From Shewanella oncorhynchi (GTDB lineage Bacteria > Pseudomonadota > Gammaproteobacteria > Enterobacterales > Shewanellaceae), in the NCBI RefSeq assembly GCF_012584455.1, contig NZ_JABAEB010000003.1:431540-495539 (forward strand): a stretch of DNA of 64,000 nt. Direction: 5' to 3'. Shown here piece after piece: positions 1 through 7,739 of the stretch (position 1 is the first letter of the stretch; the number at the start of each line of letters is the position of its first letter). The notes under the pieces were generated by a model. It was not told the DNA's origin, made no database searches, and worked only from the letters and a program-made list of their open reading frames with translations. Position numbers and translations under genes: made by a program.

Positions 1-141
1 AATTTCACTTTTTCTAATGGGACAAAATGTCTCACATTTGCCATTTTGGATGAAATCGGTCACTTAATCAGCACTCATGTGATTAAGGCCATGCAGATGA
101 CTATGGTTCATTCGCGTGGTGAGTCTGGGCGAGCAGGTTAA
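1..141 (+). CDS. C-terminal end of an unidentified protein (truncated by window)
   Basis: Frame 1 is open from the first base to a TAA at 139-141, giving the last 46 residues of a protein that starts outside the window. The tail is mixed hydrophobic/hydrophilic with several Met residues and ends in Gly-Arg-Ala-Gly. I do not recognise a family from it. The adjacent frame closes by about base 65, and the TAA is followed by a promoter-like AT-rich gap before the next gene, which fits a genuine gene end. Confidence 0.45.
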   Translation, partial: NFTFSNGTKCLTFAILDEIGHLISTHVIKAMQMTMVHSRGESGRAG

Positions 142-160
142 TTAAACTTATATAAGCTTG

Positions 161-188
161 TTTAAGAAAACCTTAAGATTCAGTTAAT
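161..188 (+). promoter_or_regulatory. Candidate PmrA/QseB-type operator: three TTAA half-sites with 11-bp period
   Basis: TTTAAG (161-166), CTTAAG (172-177) and GTTAAT (183-188) start exactly 11 bp apart. The first two match the PmrA box pattern (C/T)TTAA(T/G)-N5-(C/T)TTAA(T/G) known from enterobacteria. OmpR-family regulators typically bind direct repeats of this period. An OmpR-family regulator is encoded at the end of the same gene run (3456), so autoregulation of the cluster is a reasonable inference. The -10 element is not clear; TAATAG at 185-190 is one possibility. Confidence 0.5.
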
Positions 189-222
189 AGATTCGAACGT
201 AATCGTTAACGCGGAATATGCT

Positions 223-690
223 ATGAAGAAAATATTATTGTTACTCAGTTTATTGGCCGCAGGCGTACAAGCCGCGCCATCGCTGGACTATCAAGTGTTT
301 AACGCGCAAAACCAAGCTGTTTCCCTGAGTGAGTTTAAAGGCAAAGTCGTCTATGTCGATTTTTGGGCATCCTGGTGTGGCCCTTGCCGTAAATCGTTTC
401 CTTGGATGAATGAAATACAAAAAAAGTATCAAGATCAGGGATTAGCTGTTGTGGCAATCAACCTAGATACAGATAACGAGTTAGCCCAGGAATTCTTAAA
501 ACAAGTCCCTGCCAATTTTTCAGTGCGTTTTAACCCCGAAGGTGATGTCGCTCGCAGTTTCGATTTGCTGGGCATGCCGAGCAGTTTTATGTTCAATCGA
601 CAAGGTCAGTTAGTACAGCATCATGTTGGCTTTTATGCCGATAAAACCGCTGAATACGAGCAAGAGCTCGTCAATTTACTGAAGGAGTAA
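223..690 (+). CDS. TlpA/ResA-like periplasmic thioredoxin
   Basis: This is a 155-residue exported thiol-disulfide oxidoreductase. An N-terminal signal peptide (KK then a Leu-rich stretch, cleavage near Ala-Gln-Ala-Ala) precedes a thioredoxin fold with the active site W-C-G-P-C at about residues 51-55. The cis-proline loop G-M-P-S-S sits near residue 119. Such proteins reduce specific exported cysteine proteins rather than acting as general oxidases. Only 3 nt separate it from the DUF4266 lipoprotein gene, whose product ends in Cys-Gly-Cys, so that lipoprotein is the obvious candidate client (inference). It is the first gene of the cluster and lies just downstream of the repeated TTAA operator. 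Confidence 0.9.
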   Translation: MKKILLLLSLLAAGVQAAPSLDYQVFNAQNQAVSLSEFKGKVVYVDFWASWCGPCRKSFPWMNEIQKKYQDQGLAVVAINLDTDNELAQEFLKQVPANFSVRFNPEGDVARSFDLLGMPSSFMFNRQGQLVQHHVGFYADKTAEYEQELVNLLKE

Positions 691-693
691 TTT

Positions 694-912
694 ATGCTTA
701 AACCCGCATTAGTCGCAGTAACGCTCATCATAGGTTTGAGTGGATGTTCAAGTTTAGGAGTGCAGCCGTGGGAGAAAGGCCAGTTGGCCCGCAGCGATAT
801 GGCGCTCGACAGTGAAAAGCTCGATCTTGCACTCGATGATCATATTTATTTTAGTAAAGAAGGCAGTAGCGGCGGTCGTGCATTTGCCGGTGGCGGATGT
901 GGCTGTAACTAA
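694..912 (+). CDS. DUF4266 small lipoprotein with Cys-Gly-Cys C-terminus
   Basis: This is a 72-residue precursor with a lipoprotein signal ending in L-S-G-C, with the lipidated Cys at residue 18. Ser at the next position predicts outer-membrane rather than inner-membrane retention. The mature 55 residues are polar and end in a Gly-rich stretch, G-S-S-G-G-R-A-F-A-G-G-G-C-G-C-N. This composition matches the DUF4266 family, whose function is not known to me. The two terminal cysteines could be a metal- or thiol-redox site. The gene sits between the thioredoxin (3-nt gap) and the DUF3570 gene, an order I associate with DUF4266/DUF3570 neighbourhoods. Confidence 0.85.
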   Translation: MLKPALVAVTLIIGLSGCSSLGVQPWEKGQLARSDMALDSEKLDLALDDHIYFSKEGSSGGRAFAGGGCGCN

Positions 913-938
913 ACTCTCCGTTGGTGTTATTTGCCCTT

Positions 939-1016
939 AGATGTAACGAATAGATGTAACGCACAGATGTAATGAACAGACGTACTAAAACAAATGTGAC
1001 GAGCAGATGTTCTAAA
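939..1016. repeat. 13-bp degenerate tandem repeat, about six units
   Basis: Between the DUF4266 and DUF3570 genes, units related to AGATGTAACGAAT recur every 13 bp from 939. The first three are well conserved and the last three degenerate. The array is intergenic, is not a multiple of three per unit and encodes nothing obvious. Confidence 0.7.
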
Positions 1017-1076
1017 ATCTGGGGCGAAATCCCGCGGTATTGAATAGATTGAAGTGACCTACAGGTGTTGTCAGCT

Positions 1077-2396
1077 ATGACTCAAAAAAAGAACCAAATA
1101 AATACAAGACAATCGAAGCAGATAGCGGGTGCTCTCGCATTAGCCAGTTGTGGACTGTTTGCAACAAGTGGCCATGCGACTGAATTATCTAAAAAAGCTG
1201 ACGACTGGAAGATTGATGCTGCGTTAATGTATTACGGTGAGCAAGATAGAGTACAAGCCATCGAAGCCATAGGCACAGCGCAAAAAGCCTTTGGCGATGA
1301 CAGTGTGCTGGATCTCAAACTCGTGGTTGACAGTCTAACGGGTCCTTCAGCATCGGGCGCTGTGGCCCAAAGTACCAGCCAAACGTTTACTCGACCATCA
1401 GGTAATGGGCAATATCATGTTTCAGCGGGGGAAACGCCGTTAGATGACACCTTTCACGATACTCGCGTACAAGCCAATGTCGGTTGGAGTGAAGTGCTAA
1501 CACCAGATTGGAAACTCAGTGTTGGCGCATATGGCTCGAAAGAGTTTGATTATATGTCAATGGGCATCAATGCCGGAATTGAGCGAGGGTTTAATAAAGA
1601 CAACACCACTTTATTTTTAGGTACGGCTTATAGTTTCGATGTGGTTGACCCCGTTGGCGGTCGTCCGGTGGATTTATCTTCGATGGTCATTCGCGATAAC
1701 TTCACCAGTGAGGAAGCTTATCGAAGCGCATTCGATGCGACTCGTCAAGGTGGCAGTGATAATAAGCAGACCGCGGATGTGATGTTAGGTATCACCCAAG
1801 TGCTTAGTCAGCGCTGGTTGTTGCAGGCCAATTACGGCTTGTCGAGTGTGAATGGCTATTTAACGGATCCCTACAAGGTGCTCAGTGTGGTGGATAACAA
1901 CGGCATTACTCAGGATTTATTGTATGAAAGCCGCCCCGATTCGCGCTTGAAGCACAGTTTTTACGTGATGACCAAAGGCGCATTAGATGCGGGTGTGGTG
2001 GATTTTTCCTATCGTTATAATACCGATGACTGGGACCTCACATCGCATACCTTAGAAACCCATTATCGGTATTACTTTACCGGCAATTTCTATGGTCAAT
2101 TACATTTGCGCTATTACCAACAAACGGCGGCTAACTTCTATCAACCTTTCTTGATGGCTGATACGCCACTGCCAGAGTTTGCCAGTGCCGATTATCGTAT
2201 CGGTGATATGTCGGCTTATACGATAGGGATTAAATTTGGTCATCGATTATCGGGCGGTCATGAGATGTCGTATCGCTTAGAGTATTACCAACAGGATCCG
2301 AAAAATAACGGCGCTACGATTCCTGGAGAGCTGCAAAACTTCGATCTGTTTCCGACTCAGAAGGCAATTACAGCACAGTTTAGTTATTCTTTTTAA
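1077..2396 (+). CDS. DUF3570 outer-membrane beta-barrel-like protein
   Basis: This is an exported protein of 439 residues from the ATG at 1077; an in-frame GTG at 1065 is also possible. A polar N-terminus and a hydrophobic stretch ending G-H-A-T give a Sec signal. The mature chain has alternating aromatic/polar segments and ends in Y-S-F, a terminal Phe typical of outer-membrane beta-barrels. It resembles the DUF3570 family. Residues 85-91 (from the 1077 start) read D-S-L-T-G-P-S. This is close to the D-x-x-(S/T)-G-A-(S/T) motif on which ApbE attaches FMN in NqrC/RnfG-type proteins, and an ApbE homologue is the next gene. Flavinylation here is inference. Confidence 0.8.
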   Translation: MTQKKNQINTRQSKQIAGALALASCGLFATSGHATELSKKADDWKIDAALMYYGEQDRVQAIEAIGTAQKAFGDDSVLDLKLVVDSLTGPSASGAVAQSTSQTFTRPSGNGQYHVSAGETPLDDTFHDTRVQANVGWSEVLTPDWKLSVGAYGSKEFDYMSMGINAGIERGFNKDNTTLFLGTAYSFDVVDPVGGRPVDLSSMVIRDNFTSEEAYRSAFDATRQGGSDNKQTADVMLGITQVLSQRWLLQANYGLSSVNGYLTDPYKVLSVVDNNGITQDLLYESRPDSRLKHSFYVMTKGALDAGVVDFSYRYNTDDWDLTSHTLETHYRYYFTGNFYGQLHLRYYQQTAANFYQPFLMADTPLPEFASADYRIGDMSAYTIGIKFGHRLSGGHEMSYRLEYYQQDPKNNGATIPGELQNFDLFPTQKAITAQFSYSF

Positions 2397-2438
2397 TACG
2401 AAATAATGCTACTGGCTCAGATAGCAAGGCGTTAAACT

Positions 2439-2463
2439 GTATGGGTAGCTTAGCTACCCATAC
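2439..2463 (+). other. Perfect intercistronic hairpin between DUF3570 and apbE-like genes
   Basis: An 11-bp perfect inverted repeat (arms 2439-2449 and 2453-2463, loop TTA) follows the DUF3570 stop. No T-run follows, so it is more likely an mRNA-stability or partial-attenuation element than a full terminator. Confidence 0.55.
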
Positions 2464-2526
2464 TCAATTTGTGCCTGAACTTATTCAATCGCAATCCCAG
2501 TGGGATGCCATGTGAAGAGGTGATTT

Positions 2527-3435
2527 ATGATGTCGACATCGTCCCTAAAGACCGCACCTTATTCGTTGCAGCGCCGTGATTGGGGTTATGTGGGTGAATT
2601 TAGGGCCATGGCGAGTCCCTGTGAAATACTCATTGGGTGCGATCAATTTGATATTGCAGACGATATGTTGGATATGGCTGTCACTGAGGCGCTGCGTATC
2701 GAACATAAGTACAGTCGCTTTATCGCGCAGAATTGTCTGTGGCAATTAAACCATGCCAATGGTCATAAGCAGCTTATCGATGAAGAAACCTGGCAGTTAT
2801 TGGCTTTTGCTAAACAATGTTTTCAGCTCAGTGATGGACTCTTTGATATTTCTGCTGGGCCGTTAATGGAACTGTGGCGCTTTGATCCCAAAGCCCAATT
2901 GCCCGAACATGGCCGCATACTTGCCGCGAAAGCCTTAGTGGGATTTGAGCGCATCGAGTTTGATTCGCGCCATATTGAGATGCCAACAGGAATGAAATTG
3001 GATTTTGGTGGTATCGCAAAAGAATATGCGGTCGACAGAGTCGCCTATGAGTTAGCCGAATGTTATCCAGACATTCCAGTGTTAGTGAATTTTGGCGGTG
3101 ATATCGCTTGTCCCGTGTCCAAAGTGACGCCATGGCAAGTGGGAATTGAAGACCCACGACACCTCGATCACGCTGCGAGTGTACTGGCGATTAGTCAGGG
3201 TGCATTAGCGACCAGTGGCGATACGCGGCGATTTTTTGAAGTCGATGGAAAGCGTTACGGCCATATTGTCGACCCACGCACTGGCTATCCCGTTATCCAT
3301 GCGCCGCGCTCTGTGACTGTGTTAGGGCCAAACTGCGTGACTGCAGGTATGCTCGCCACTATGGCTATGCTGCAGGGGCGAGACGCGGAAGATTTTTTAC
3401 AGCAACAAGATGTTAAGTTCAGTATTTTCCGTTAG
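2527..3435 (+). CDS. Divergent ApbE-family FAD:protein FMN transferase without export signal
   Basis: This 302-residue protein has the ApbE fold signatures: G-G-I-A-K-E-Y-A-V-D (around 160), N-F-G-G-D (around 188) and H-I-V-D-P-R-T-G (around 246). ApbE enzymes transfer FMN from FAD to Ser/Thr of a target protein. Two features are odd. There is no signal peptide or lipobox, and an in-frame TGA at 2521 excludes an upstream extension. The usual A-D-x-x-(A/S)-T metal-binding motif near the C-terminus reads A-G-M-L-A-T, so the Asp is Gly. The start is supported by AGAGGTGA just upstream. The neighbouring DUF3570 and DUF4266 proteins are candidate targets. The substitution could mean altered metal use or lost activity. 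Confidence 0.85.
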   Translation: MMSTSSLKTAPYSLQRRDWGYVGEFRAMASPCEILIGCDQFDIADDMLDMAVTEALRIEHKYSRFIAQNCLWQLNHANGHKQLIDEETWQLLAFAKQCFQLSDGLFDISAGPLMELWRFDPKAQLPEHGRILAAKALVGFERIEFDSRHIEMPTGMKLDFGGIAKEYAVDRVAYELAECYPDIPVLVNFGGDIACPVSKVTPWQVGIEDPRHLDHAASVLAISQGALATSGDTRRFFEVDGKRYGHIVDPRTGYPVIHAPRSVTVLGPNCVTAGMLATMAMLQGRDAEDFLQQQDVKFSIFR

Positions 3436-3455
3436 GGCTAAGTTAAGGACATTGA

Positions 3456-4115
3456 ATGCGTATTATGTTGGTTGAAGACAATGAGTTATTAGCCCAAGGA
3501 ATTTGCTTGAGTTTGGCGAAGCTGGGCATGCAAGTTGATCACCTTAATAGTTATCAGCAAGCCTTGCTGGGGGTTAAAAATGAAAGCTTCAGTGCCATAG
3601 TGCTCGATCTGGGATTGCCTGACGGTAATGGTAAAGAGTTACTTAAAGCTTGGCGCCAGCAGGGAGTGTCAATTCCCACAATAGTTTTGACCGCGAATAC
3701 GGATTTTGACACTAAGCTCGAATGTTTAGACATGGGCGCCGATGATTATCTCGGTAAACCTTTTGATGTGCGTGAACTAGCCGCGCGCATTCGTGCTATC
3801 GTCAGGCGTCAGTATGGGCTCGATCACAACAGTTTGATTATTGGTGCGCTTTGCATTGATTTAAATACCCGTGAAGTGACCTTTCGCGATCAAAATGTGC
3901 TGCTTTCACGGCGTGAATTTCAATTACTGCTCGAACTCGCTCAGTCGGCAGGGCGTGTATTGACCCGCAGCCAGTTAGAACAGTTAACCTATGGCTGGGA
4001 TGAAGTCGGCAGTAATTCAATAGAAGTGCATATCCACCATCTGCGCAAAAAACTTGCCAATGAATTAATCAAAACCGTGCGTGGAATAGGCTATACCTTG
4101 ATTGAAATAAATTAA
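3456..4115 (+). CDS. OmpR-family response regulator (PmrA/QseB-like)
   Basis: This 219-residue regulator has a receiver domain with acidic pocket E-D at residues 7-8, phospho-acceptor Asp51 (in V-L-D-L-G-L-P-D-G) and the conserved T/K positions. A C-terminal winged helix (Trans_reg_C) ends in V-R-G-I-G-Y-T-L. The length and D51 match the PmrA/QseB group. It lies 20 nt after the apbE-like gene and before its kinase. The operator-like repeats at 161-188 suit this DNA-binding family, so it probably controls the cluster. The inducing signal is unknown. Confidence 0.9.
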   Translation: MRIMLVEDNELLAQGICLSLAKLGMQVDHLNSYQQALLGVKNESFSAIVLDLGLPDGNGKELLKAWRQQGVSIPTIVLTANTDFDTKLECLDMGADDYLGKPFDVRELAARIRAIVRRQYGLDHNSLIIGALCIDLNTREVTFRDQNVLLSRREFQLLLELAQSAGRVLTRSQLEQLTYGWDEVGSNSIEVHIHHLRKKLANELIKTVRGIGYTLIEIN

Positions 4116-4199
4116 TTTGAAGAGTTAAGTGACAAGCTCCACGTTTGTGGGTACTGATAACGCAGTGATGACTTGAAGCATAGTCGTTAGGAAAAAGAA

Positions 4200-5597
4200 G
4201 TGATTCGATTAAAGGGGCTAGATGTGTATTCACTGCGTTTGGTACTGACATTATTAATTTTGTCAGGTATTTCAGTATCCGTCGCTGTATCTAGCTGGTT
4301 GAGTACTCGGGATTCTAAGCATCAAATAGAAGAACTCTTCGATGCGCAAATGCTCCAAACCGCTAAAATGTTGGAGTTGTTCTATCATACTGAGCCCAAT
4401 GCAACAGCTCAGGATCTCGTCATACCCCAAGTGCTCCACGTTCCCGATAGCCAGATCAGTTCCTTTGCCGAAAAGGCCGATGCGCTGAAACTGGCCTATG
4501 AGCATAAATTGGCGTTTCAAATCTGGAGTGAGGCGGGTGAGGCCTTAGTTTTATCGGATAATATTGGTCATCAACCTATTAGTCGATTCGTACAGGGCTA
4601 TCATAAGAAAGTGTTCGAAGGAGAACTTTGGCATGTGTTCAGTTTTTTTTCGGTTAAAAATCATGTTTGGATTGTCACTGCTCAACAGGATGAAGTACGC
4701 CGAGAGCTTGTATCGCAAATCATGCATAACGCCGTTATTGTGCCTTTAATGGTAGTGCCTTTAACATTAATTATTGTTAGCTTCTTGTTTTATCTCTTGT
4801 TTCGGCCATTAAAAACCTTTGAAAGAGAATTAATTGGACGGGCGCCCAACGATTTGACCCCGTTGACTATGTCATTGCCTAAAGAATTAGTCCCTGTTCG
4901 GCGCGCATTGAACTTATATATCAATAGTATCGCGCGATTTATCGCCCGTGAGCGTCGTTTTAGCGCCGATGCGGCCCATGAGCTTAAAACGCCATTATCT
5001 GTGATTAAATTACATCAACATGGCTTAGAGAGTCTGATTGATGATGATCCGCAGCAGAAATTCCATTTAGCTGCGATAGATGCTGGCGTCGTGCACATGA
5101 GTCATACCGTTGAACAATTACTCGTATTAGCAAGGGTGGACTCGATTAATGAGCTTAATGTGTCATCCCACGCCATTTTGCCTATGGTCGAAGATGCGCT
5201 TAATCAATTAATGCCACAAATCACAGATTATGAATGGAATATCGATATCGCATCCAATCTAACGGTGACCTGTGATCGTTTTTATTTGCTACTTGTACTG
5301 AAGAATATTATCGAAAATGCCTGTAAATACAGTCCACAGGAATCGGAGATTTCAGTGTTGGCCCATGCTTTGGATGATGAAATCTGTATTTGTGTCGCGG
5401 ATCGAGGCCAAGGCATGACAGAGCCGCAGATTGCCAATGCGACAGAACGTTTTTATCGTGTGAATGAAAATGAAGGCATAGGAGCGGGATTAGGTTTGTC
5501 TATCTGTTATCACATCATAGAATTGCACCAAGGTCGTTTAGTGATTGCGCCTAGGGATCAAGGTGGATTATCTGTGACACTTTTTCTGCCAAAATAG
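4200..5597 (+). CDS. Sensor histidine kinase, partner of the adjacent regulator
   Basis: This is a 465-residue inner-membrane kinase. It has TM1 at about residues 12-32, a periplasmic sensor of about 145 residues and TM2 at about 180-200. A short linker leads to HisKA with phospho-acceptor His260 in A-H-E-L-K-T-P. The HATPase_c N box is E-N-A-C-K, the G1 box D-R-G-Q-G and the G2 box G-A-G-L-G-L. It starts at GTG 4200, preceded by AGGAAAAAGAA. The periplasmic domain has no motif I recognise. The architecture is that of PmrB/QseC-class kinases. It would phosphorylate Asp51 of the regulator encoded 84 nt upstream. Confidence 0.9.
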   Translation: MIRLKGLDVYSLRLVLTLLILSGISVSVAVSSWLSTRDSKHQIEELFDAQMLQTAKMLELFYHTEPNATAQDLVIPQVLHVPDSQISSFAEKADALKLAYEHKLAFQIWSEAGEALVLSDNIGHQPISRFVQGYHKKVFEGELWHVFSFFSVKNHVWIVTAQQDEVRRELVSQIMHNAVIVPLMVVPLTLIIVSFLFYLLFRPLKTFERELIGRAPNDLTPLTMSLPKELVPVRRALNLYINSIARFIARERRFSADAAHELKTPLSVIKLHQHGLESLIDDDPQQKFHLAAIDAGVVHMSHTVEQLLVLARVDSINELNVSSHAILPMVEDALNQLMPQITDYEWNIDIASNLTVTCDRFYLLLVLKNIIENACKYSPQESEISVLAHALDDEICICVADRGQGMTEPQIANATERFYRVNENEGIGAGLGLSICYHIIELHQGRLVIAPRDQGGLSVTLFLPK

Positions 5598-6087
5598 TTC
5601 AGGCAATGAAATGTTAAAATAGATCCGCAGTTTCAGTGACATCAGCTCAGTTGTTTTGATACATTTAAGCGGGTAAAATTTTGAAATTTCCTGCTGTCTT
5701 AGTGTTAATCCTTAGGCTTACCAACAGATTGATTCGCTTATTGTGATATTTCATCTAAGATCATCAACACTTAGTTGAGGCGTAAAAAGGCTCATTTTAC
5801 TTTCAATAATGTAGCATTTGGATCACTTAATTTGTTTTTGTAACTTTGAAAACAGAAATAAGCATGATAATGTTATTTTAATATTCATTTTTGGTATAAG
5901 CTTATTCTCAAATAGTATTGTGTAGAAGGGGTTAACTGCATCTTTATTTATGAGTTTTTTTCTCCTTCTGATATCTTTCGCGATATGTAAGCAACTGTTT
6001 TTTTTCATCCCTAAATCAGAGTGAAAAAAATTCACTGTATACATAAAAAACATTGATTTCTTAGTTTATTTTTTAGGTTACCTATCT
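5598..6087. other. AT-rich 490-bp gap upstream of opgG
   Basis: There is no convincing gene here. A minus-strand frame at 5823-6053 is Lys/Phe-rich with no recognisable family and reads like chance in AT-rich DNA. I see no clear terminator for the kinase gene. The region presumably holds the opgGH promoter and a long 5' leader, but I cannot point to a convincing -35/-10 pair. Confidence 0.4.
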
Positions 6088-7716
6088 ATGGTTAGCTTGT
6101 TGCGTTGCCCATCGTCCAAACCTTATTCGTCACTCATATGTTCACTGACGCTAGGCGCTGTAGTCGCCCTGTCTGGTGTCGCGTACGCTGAAGAGACAAA
6201 ACCCGCCGAGGCAGTTCCTGTGGTTACTCCACCGAAAGTGATTTCTCAGCCCAGTACAAAAAATCAAATCAGATTCACTAAGACAGGCGCTTTTGATAGC
6301 GAAACTGTCGTGAAGATTGCAAAACGTTTGGCAGCGAAACCTTATGTGACCCTCAAAGATCCTTTGCCAGCTGGCCTTGCTAAACTGTCATACGATGAAT
6401 ACAGAGATATTCGTTTTAACCCGACTGCGTCTATTTGGCGTGATCAGGGCGTGCCATTTCAAATGCAAATGTTCCACCGTGGTTTCTATTTTCAGGATCT
6501 GATCGAGATTGCGATTGTAGAAGGTCAGAATGCAACGCACTTAGCCTATGAGCCTAAATATTTCACCGCGGGTGAAGTGATTACTCAAGCGCTACCAAAT
6601 GATGACATTGGCTACTCAGGATTCCGTATTCATAACCAATTGAATACGAACGGTGTATTTGACGAGCTTATGGTATTCCAAGGTGCGAGTTATTTCCGTG
6701 CTTTAGGTAAAGGTAACGCCTATGGCTTATCTTCCCGTGGTTTGGCGTTAAAAACGGCTGACGCTGAAGGGGAAGAATTCCCGATATTTCGCGCCTTCTG
6801 GGTTGAGCGTCCACACAATGACAGCAACTTGATTGTTGTGCATGCCTTGTTAGATAGCCCAAGCGTAGCAGGTGCCTATACTTTCTCTGTCCGTCCCGGT
6901 GATAACACCTTGATTGATGTAGAAGCGACACTGTTTCCTCGTGTTGAGCTGAGCAAAGTCGGTTTAGCACCAAGCACTAGCATGTTCTTACATTCACTCA
7001 ATGGTCGTCACGACACCGATGATTTTAGACCTGAAGTACATGATTCTGATGGTTTATTGATGTTAAATGGTCGTGGTGAGCATTTATGGCGCCCATTAGC
7101 TAATCCACGTCAGTTACAAGTCAGTGCGTTTTCTGACAACTCGCCTCAGGGATTTGGTCTGATCCAACGTGAGCGTGACTATGCGTCATATCAAGATTTA
7201 GAAGCCCATTACGAACGTCGCCCAAGCCTATGGATTGAGCCTGTGGGTAATTGGGGGCAAGGTTCAGTGGTGTTGACTGAAATTCCGACAGAGTCTGAAA
7301 TTCATGACAACATTGTTAGTTATTGGAAACCACGTCAGCCTATTCCTGCTGGCGGTGAATTTCATTTTGCCTATCGCATGAGTTGGGGTGAAGAACCTGC
7401 TGCGAAAGTTGGTGCTGTACATATTTCTCGCTCTGCCAGTGGTCGTGCCGATATTGCTAAGGCGACTCCAAGACGTTTATTTGTGGTCGACTATCAAGTT
7501 GAAGGTCCGATGACAGATGAAATGCCAGTCGCTAAAGTTGAAGCTTCTGGTGGTGTGGTCACGAACGTGGTGATTGCCCGTAATGCCGCTAAAAATGGCT
7601 ATCGCTTAGCTTTTGAATTAGAGCCAGAAGATAAAGATCTTATCGAACTGCGCGCTGAACTTAAGTTCCCAACTCCTCGTCAGGTTGAAACCTGGCTCTA
7701 TCGCTGGACGCTTTAA
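6088..7716 (+). CDS. opgG: Glucans biosynthesis protein G
   Basis: This is a 542-residue periplasmic protein needed to build osmoregulated periplasmic glucans, probably adding or processing beta-1,6 branches on the backbone made by OpgH. A signal peptide (hydrophobic core ending A-Y-A-E) is followed by a short Pro/Thr-rich linker and the MdoG domain. Recognisable stretches include the F-N-P-x-x-S-I-W-R-D segment near residue 110 and the W-V-E-R-P region. The length fits OpgG. Its stop is 23 nt before the preferred opgH start, so the two form an operon. Confidence 0.95.
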   Translation: MVSLLRCPSSKPYSSLICSLTLGAVVALSGVAYAEETKPAEAVPVVTPPKVISQPSTKNQIRFTKTGAFDSETVVKIAKRLAAKPYVTLKDPLPAGLAKLSYDEYRDIRFNPTASIWRDQGVPFQMQMFHRGFYFQDLIEIAIVEGQNATHLAYEPKYFTAGEVITQALPNDDIGYSGFRIHNQLNTNGVFDELMVFQGASYFRALGKGNAYGLSSRGLALKTADAEGEEFPIFRAFWVERPHNDSNLIVVHALLDSPSVAGAYTFSVRPGDNTLIDVEATLFPRVELSKVGLAPSTSMFLHSLNGRHDTDDFRPEVHDSDGLLMLNGRGEHLWRPLANPRQLQVSAFSDNSPQGFGLIQRERDYASYQDLEAHYERRPSLWIEPVGNWGQGSVVLTEIPTESEIHDNIVSYWKPRQPIPAGGEFHFAYRMSWGEEPAAKVGAVHISRSASGRADIAKATPRRLFVVDYQVEGPMTDEMPVAKVEASGGVVTNVVIARNAAKNGYRLAFELEPEDKDLIELRAELKFPTPRQVETWLYRWTL

Positions 7717-7739
7717 GGTTCATGACGGAGCAACATGAT

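Noticed and set aside
5823..6053. 76-codon minus-strand frame upstream of opgG
   Set aside because: Lys/Phe/Ile-rich chance frame in AT-rich DNA without a ribosome site or family.
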